DNA of 7,786 bases from Methanosarcina sp. (GTDB lineage Archaea; Halobacteriota; Methanosarcinia; Methanosarcinales; Methanosarcinaceae): NCBI GenBank assembly GCA_024280975.1, contig JAMXLQ010000284.1, forward strand, positions 1-7,786, read 5' to 3'. Both the position numbers and the translations under genes were made by a program. Of this stretch, positions 4,437-7,786 are shown piece by piece (position 1 is the first letter of the stretch; every line of letters starts with the position of its first letter). The notes below the pieces were generated by a model. That model was not told the origin of the DNA. It saw only the letters and a program-made list of their open reading frames with translations, and did not search any database.

Positions 4437-6500
4437 ATGAATGGGATCAGGCTTGGGGCTGATTTTCTTTCGACATACGAAGAAGGAATAAAAAGAGAGT
4501 GGATTATAGGAAACGGACTTGGAGGATATGCTTCTTCTACAGTTATCGGAGCAGGCACAAGGACTTACCACGGACTACTTGTTGCAGCTCCAGAGAATTC
4601 TCCAGGAAGGTTTGTATTGCTTTCTTCTCTTTATGAAGAAATCTCTACTGATGAAGATATTTATAAACTCGCAACCCATAAATATCCGGATACTATTTCA
4701 CCTACGGGCTTCAATTACCTTTCCGAATACATTCAAAATCCATTTCCTCTGTGGATTTACAAGCCGGATGATTTTACCATAAAGAAAAAAGTCTTCATGG
4801 TTCATAACAGTAACACAACCTGTATTCTCTATGATATCGAATCCAGAAAAGAAGAAGCTTTGTTAAGAATTTTTCCTTTGGTAAACTCAAGAGATTTCCA
4901 TTACACTGCTCGCTCAGGATACCTTTCTTTTTCTCAGCAAGCTCATCCTGCGGGAGTAGAGCTGGAGAGTTCTAATGGCTTTACCCTCTCGCTTTCATCC
5001 AATCTCAAATATCATTCTGATCCCAGGTGGTACTATAACCTGGAGTATGATACTGAAAAGAAAAGAGGGCTTAACTCCCAGGAAGATAATTTCAATCCCG
5101 GCTATTTCGAAAGCAAACTCAAAAAGGGAACTTCTCGTTTCTTTATCGTTGCTTCAACAGAAGACATTTCTTCTCTTAACCTCAGAAAAGTTGATGAACT
5201 TTATAGACGGGCAGTAAACCGACAGAATCTCCTTGCTCTCAATTCCAGACTTACAGATCCTTTTGCTCTTAAACTTCTCAGGGCAACGGACACTTTTACA
5301 GTGAAAAATTCTTCTTCCGGTGAAAATACTGTAATTGCGGGATATCACTGGTACTCTGACTGGGGAAGGGATACTATGATATCTCTGACTGGCTTGTTTT
5401 TAATTCCTTATCGCCATGAAGAAGCCAGGTCCGTTCTCATGAATTTTGCTCGATATTGCAGGAAAGGCTTAATCCCCAATACTTTTCCGGCTTTTGGAGG
5501 AGAGCCAGTTTATAACACTGTGGATGCTTCTCTCTGGTTTATTCATGCTGTTAGCCGCTATTTTGCATATACGAGCAACTTTCTTTTCCTCGCGGATATA
5601 TGGGATACTGTAGAGACTATTATAGATAACTACCGTAAAGGTACGGACTTTGGAATCGGTATGGATTCTGATCATCTTATTCGACAGGGACCTCAACTAA
5701 CCTGGATGGACGCTAAAATTGGAGAGTGGGCAGTAACTCCAAGAGCAGGGAAAGCTTGTGAAATCAATGCCCTCTGGTACAGTGCCTTGAAAATTGCTTC
5801 CAGCTTGGGTACCCTTCTAGGAAAAGATGTCTCTTCATATGAGATGCTTGCAGATGGTGTTGCTTGGAACTTTAAGAATACTTTTTGGAATCCAGAGACT
5901 AACTGTCTATTTGACCTCGTATATAAGGATGAAGCCGGAAACGAGGTTAAAGACCCTGCAATCCGCCCCAATCAAATCTTCGTAGTAGCTCTTCCTAACA
6001 CCATGCTCCCCCCTGATAAAGAAAAAGCGATTGTGGATAGAGTTGAAAAAGACCTTTTGACACCCTTTGGGCTTAGAACTCTTTCGACTGATAACCCATT
6101 GTATAAAGGACAGTATCACGGAGATGCATTCACCCGAGATACAGCTTATCATAACGGGACAGCTTGGCCCTGGCTTCTTGGCGCTTATGTGAGAGCTTAC
6201 CGGAAAGTTCACAACTATTCCGAAAAGAGTCTTGAAGATATGCGAGCTCTTCTAGAGGGCTTTAATACGCATCTCGAAACCGCAGGCCTTGGTACCATTT
6301 CCGAAGTTTTTGACGGGGATCCTCCTCACTCTCCGGGCGGTTGCATAGCTCAGGCCTGGAGCGTTGCAGAAATTTTTAGAGCATATGTAGAAGATGTGCT
6401 TGAGATCAAGCCACTCTTAAGCGCGATATCCCCAGCACTCTTGAGCGCTATATCCCCCGGAATTAGATACGATGAGTTTCTCATCGATGAAAATAAATGA
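4437..6500 (+). CDS. Amylo-alpha-1,6-glucosidase (glycogen debranching enzyme)
   Basis: Cytoplasmic enzyme expected to hydrolyse alpha-1,6-linked glucose stubs of glycogen or related alpha-glucan. It has 687 residues. The N-terminal beta-rich domain (about 15-245, PF12439-type) opens with REWIIGNGLGGYASSTVIGA and TRTYHGLLVAAPE. The C-terminal (alpha/alpha)6 barrel (about 275-655, PF06202, GH133-like) has WYSDWGRDTM at 305-314, TWMDAKIGEWAVTPRAGK at 422-439, HNGTAWPWLLGAY at 572-584 and ISEVFDGDPPHSPGG at 621-635. By analogy with eukaryotic debranching enzyme, an aspartate in DWGRDT (D308 or D312) and E623 are the likely acid/base pair. There is no GH13 or GH57 glucanotransferase domain, so that activity must come from another protein. 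The C-terminal tail has a duplicated LLSAISP (660-675) encoded by a 24-bp tandem repeat. ATG 4437 is the first in-frame start after a stop at 4413; it has no Shine-Dalgarno site. The gene ends 25 bp before the GH130 gene, so the two form an operon. Confidence 0.93.
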   Translation: MNGIRLGADFLSTYEEGIKREWIIGNGLGGYASSTVIGAGTRTYHGLLVAAPENSPGRFVLLSSLYEEISTDEDIYKLATHKYPDTISPTGFNYLSEYIQNPFPLWIYKPDDFTIKKKVFMVHNSNTTCILYDIESRKEEALLRIFPLVNSRDFHYTARSGYLSFSQQAHPAGVELESSNGFTLSLSSNLKYHSDPRWYYNLEYDTEKKRGLNSQEDNFNPGYFESKLKKGTSRFFIVASTEDISSLNLRKVDELYRRAVNRQNLLALNSRLTDPFALKLLRATDTFTVKNSSSGENTVIAGYHWYSDWGRDTMISLTGLFLIPYRHEEARSVLMNFARYCRKGLIPNTFPAFGGEPVYNTVDASLWFIHAVSRYFAYTSNFLFLADIWDTVETIIDNYRKGTDFGIGMDSDHLIRQGPQLTWMDAKIGEWAVTPRAGKACEINALWYSALKIASSLGTLLGKDVSSYEMLADGVAWNFKNTFWNPETNCLFDLVYKDEAGNEVKDPAIRPNQIFVVALPNTMLPPDKEKAIVDRVEKDLLTPFGLRTLSTDNPLYKGQYHGDAFTRDTAYHNGTAWPWLLGAYVRAYRKVHNYSEKSLEDMRALLEGFNTHLETAGLGTISEVFDGDPPHSPGGCIAQAWSVAEIFRAYVEDVLEIKPLLSAISPALLSAISPGIRYDEFLIDENK
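6412..6459 (+). repeat. 24-bp in-frame tandem duplication in the debranching enzyme gene
   Basis: Units 6412-6435 and 6436-6459 match at 21 of 24 positions, and each begins CACTCTT(A/G)AGCGC. They encode LLSAISPA followed by LLSAISPG. The duplication keeps the frame and lies beyond the last barrel motif, so it probably does not affect catalysis. Confidence 0.75.
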
Positions 6501-6525
6501 GAGAACAAACTGAGCTGGAAGGAAA

Positions 6526-7560
6526 ATGGGGAACAATATGACTTGGAAAGATCATGGGGAGCTATTTGTACGGCATAGAAAAAACCCTATACTCACTGTT
6601 GACGATTGGCCATACCGGGCCCATACAGTGTTCAATCCTGCAGCTGCGATAGTTGACGGTAAAATTCTATTACTGGTCAGGGTTGAAGACCATAGGGGCT
6701 TTTCTGACCTTACGGTAGCCAAGAGTGAAAACGGGATTGATAACTGGGAGATTGACAGTAAACCAACATTTTTTCCTGATCCTATAAACCATCCTGAAGA
6801 GATATACGGCGTTGAAGATCCACGTATAACTTACATTGATGAAATGAAAAAGTGGGCTATAGTGTATGTGGCTTATTCAGATTCGGGCCCCTTACCTGCT
6901 CTTGCTTTTACAGAGGATTTCCGTAATTTTGACCGAGCAGGATCTTTAATGCCGCCTGATAATAAGGATGCTGCTGTTTTTCCTGTAAGATTTAAAGGCA
7001 AATGGGCAATGTTACACAGACCTGCGCCTACTGGTCACACTTTGAAAGCTAATATCTGGATCTCCTTTTCTTACGATATGAAATCCTGGGAAAAGCCCGA
7101 CGTTCTCCTGTATGCCAGGGAAGGAGGATGGTGGGATGCTTATAAAATCGGTTTATCGCCGCAACCGCTCCGTACACCTGAAGGATGGCTGATTATGTAC
7201 CACGGGGTACGCCAGACGACCCCTAAATTGAGTTATAGGCTTGGATTGGCTCTCCTTGATCTTGAGGATCCTAGGAAAGTTCTCCGCAGGTCGGAAGGCT
7301 GGGTTTTCGGTCCGCGTGAGCCATATGAACGCAGTGGAGATGTCAATGATGTCGTTTTTCCCTGCGGATGGGTTCAGGTGGGCGATGAACTCCGTATTTA
7401 TTACGGAAGTGCCGATACCTCGATATCATTAGCCAGCGCAAAGTTTAGCGATATCATGGAGTTTATTCGTGGATGCCCGGAGAAACAGTGCTCGGAAGAA
7501 TACGGCATGTGTGAAGAAAATAGGGGAAAGTCTACCGATCCGAAAAAAGGATATGCCTAA
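6526..7560 (+). CDS. GH130 family protein (beta-mannoside phosphorylase-like)
   Basis: Cytoplasmic five-bladed beta-propeller enzyme of family GH130 (PF04041). Most characterised members phosphorolyse beta-1,4- or beta-1,2-mannosides, releasing alpha-mannose 1-phosphate; a few are hydrolases. The 344 residues show FNPAAAIVDGKILLLVRVEDHRG at 36-58, the catalytic YGVEDPRITY at 94-103 with D98 as probable general acid, NKDAAVFP at 146-153, HRP at 164-166, GWWDAYKIGLSPQPL at 201-215, MYHGVR at 224-229 and FGPREPYERSGDVNDVVFPCGW at 261-282. The HRP motif and nearby arginines fit a phosphate-using enzyme, but the substrate cannot be settled by eye. A hydrophilic tail after about 315 contains three cysteines (C317, C322, C329). 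The start at 6526 has GGAAGG only 3 bases upstream; ATG 6538 (M5), preceded by GGGGA, is an equally likely start and gives 340 residues. It is the second gene of the operon. Confidence 0.9.
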   Translation: MGNNMTWKDHGELFVRHRKNPILTVDDWPYRAHTVFNPAAAIVDGKILLLVRVEDHRGFSDLTVAKSENGIDNWEIDSKPTFFPDPINHPEEIYGVEDPRITYIDEMKKWAIVYVAYSDSGPLPALAFTEDFRNFDRAGSLMPPDNKDAAVFPVRFKGKWAMLHRPAPTGHTLKANIWISFSYDMKSWEKPDVLLYAREGGWWDAYKIGLSPQPLRTPEGWLIMYHGVRQTTPKLSYRLGLALLDLEDPRKVLRRSEGWVFGPREPYERSGDVNDVVFPCGWVQVGDELRIYYGSADTSISLASAKFSDIMEFIRGCPEKQCSEEYGMCEENRGKSTDPKKGYA

Positions 7561-7569
7561 TCAGGTATA

Positions 7570-7581
7570 GTGATTATTCAC
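7570..7581. repeat. Small hairpin just after the GH130 gene
   Basis: GTGA TTAT TCAC forms a 4-bp stem with a 4-base loop 9 bp after the GH130 stop codon. A second hairpin, AGACA AAGA TGTCT, lies at 7661-7674. Neither is followed by a long T run, so a terminator role is weakly supported. Confidence 0.2.
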
Positions 7582-7692
7582 GTAAGAAATTGAAAAAATT
7601 GATATGTGCTTTTGTTGACTTAGAAGTTTATTCCCCTTAATGAGCTAAATGTTGAAATAAAGACAAAGATGTCTAGTGAAATCAGAAAAGAG

Positions 7693-7706
7693 ATAAATAT
7701 ATTATT
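7693..7706 (+). promoter_or_regulatory. Possible TATA box before the gene at the right edge
   Basis: ATAAATATATTATT is centred about 30 bp before ATG 7730. It is compatible with an archaeal promoter giving a very short or absent leader, but the surrounding sequence is AT-rich throughout. Confidence 0.3.
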
Positions 7707-7729
7707 GATCAGGGAAAAATAATAACATA

Positions 7730-7786
7730 ATGGACGGAAGGGGAACAGAAAGAGGACCTCTACAACTGGACATAGGTATAGTTGTA
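7730..7786 (+). CDS. Possible start of a gene cut by the right edge
   Basis: From ATG 7730 a frame stays open for all 19 codons to the window end (MDGRGTERGPLQLDIGIVV). No Shine-Dalgarno site is evident. Base composition becomes clearly less AT-rich from the ATG on, as expected for coding DNA. The sequence is too short to identify. It lies 169 bp after the GH130 gene on the same strand, so it may be its own transcription unit. Confidence 0.35.
   Translation, partial: MDGRGTERGPLQLDIGIVV

Noticed and set aside
4299..4571. 90-codon minus-strand ORF overlapping the debranching enzyme start
   Set aside because: It is antisense to the conserved N-terminal motif of the debranching enzyme and has low-complexity, non-family-like sequence.

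Overview
The window looks like a chromosomal piece of a methanogenic archaeon, most likely Methanosarcina or a close relative. This rests on recognised gene types (an amylo-alpha-1,6-glucosidase with the archaeal N-terminal domain, a GH130 mannoside phosphorylase-like protein, a group III iron alcohol dehydrogenase, an AI-2E-type permease and a LURP-one-related protein). It also rests on Shine-Dalgarno sites of the GGAGGTG type, TATA-like boxes in AT-rich intergenic DNA, and degenerate repeats resembling a Methanosarcina CRISPR repeat. The taxonomic call is inference; there is no rRNA or other marker gene.

Left part (1-1013): an AT-rich, gene-poor accessory stretch. A Shine-Dalgarno site at the extreme left edge points to a minus-strand gene just outside the window. 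Two decayed CRISPR-like repeats, and perhaps a third, lie at about 146-323. They are followed on the plus strand by a 67-residue zinc-ribbon protein of a type I associate with phages, and by a 26-residue small ORF with a very strong Shine-Dalgarno site.

Middle part (1014-4113): three minus-strand genes. Moving away from the centre they are an iron-containing alcohol dehydrogenase, a LURP-one-related protein and an AI-2E family permease. They are separated by 200-250 bp gaps and are probably transcribed separately. The permease has two anomalies: no canonical start codon for the part of its frame that encodes the family-typical first membrane segment, and an amber (TAG) stop followed by a further in-frame open stretch.

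Right part (4114-7786): a divergent intergenic region with a tiny SD-led ORF and a 16-bp direct repeat, then a plus-strand pair 25 bp apart: the debranching enzyme and the GH130 protein. The first would remove alpha-1,6 glucosyl branches from glycogen-like polymer. The second is expected to act on beta-mannosides, so the operon may couple storage glucan turnover with mannose-containing glycan turnover. A possible gene start runs off the right edge.

I do not see a complete undescribed system. The points most worth checking are the relic CRISPR array beside a phage-type zinc ribbon, the small ORFs with strong ribosome binding sites, and the two ends of the permease gene.
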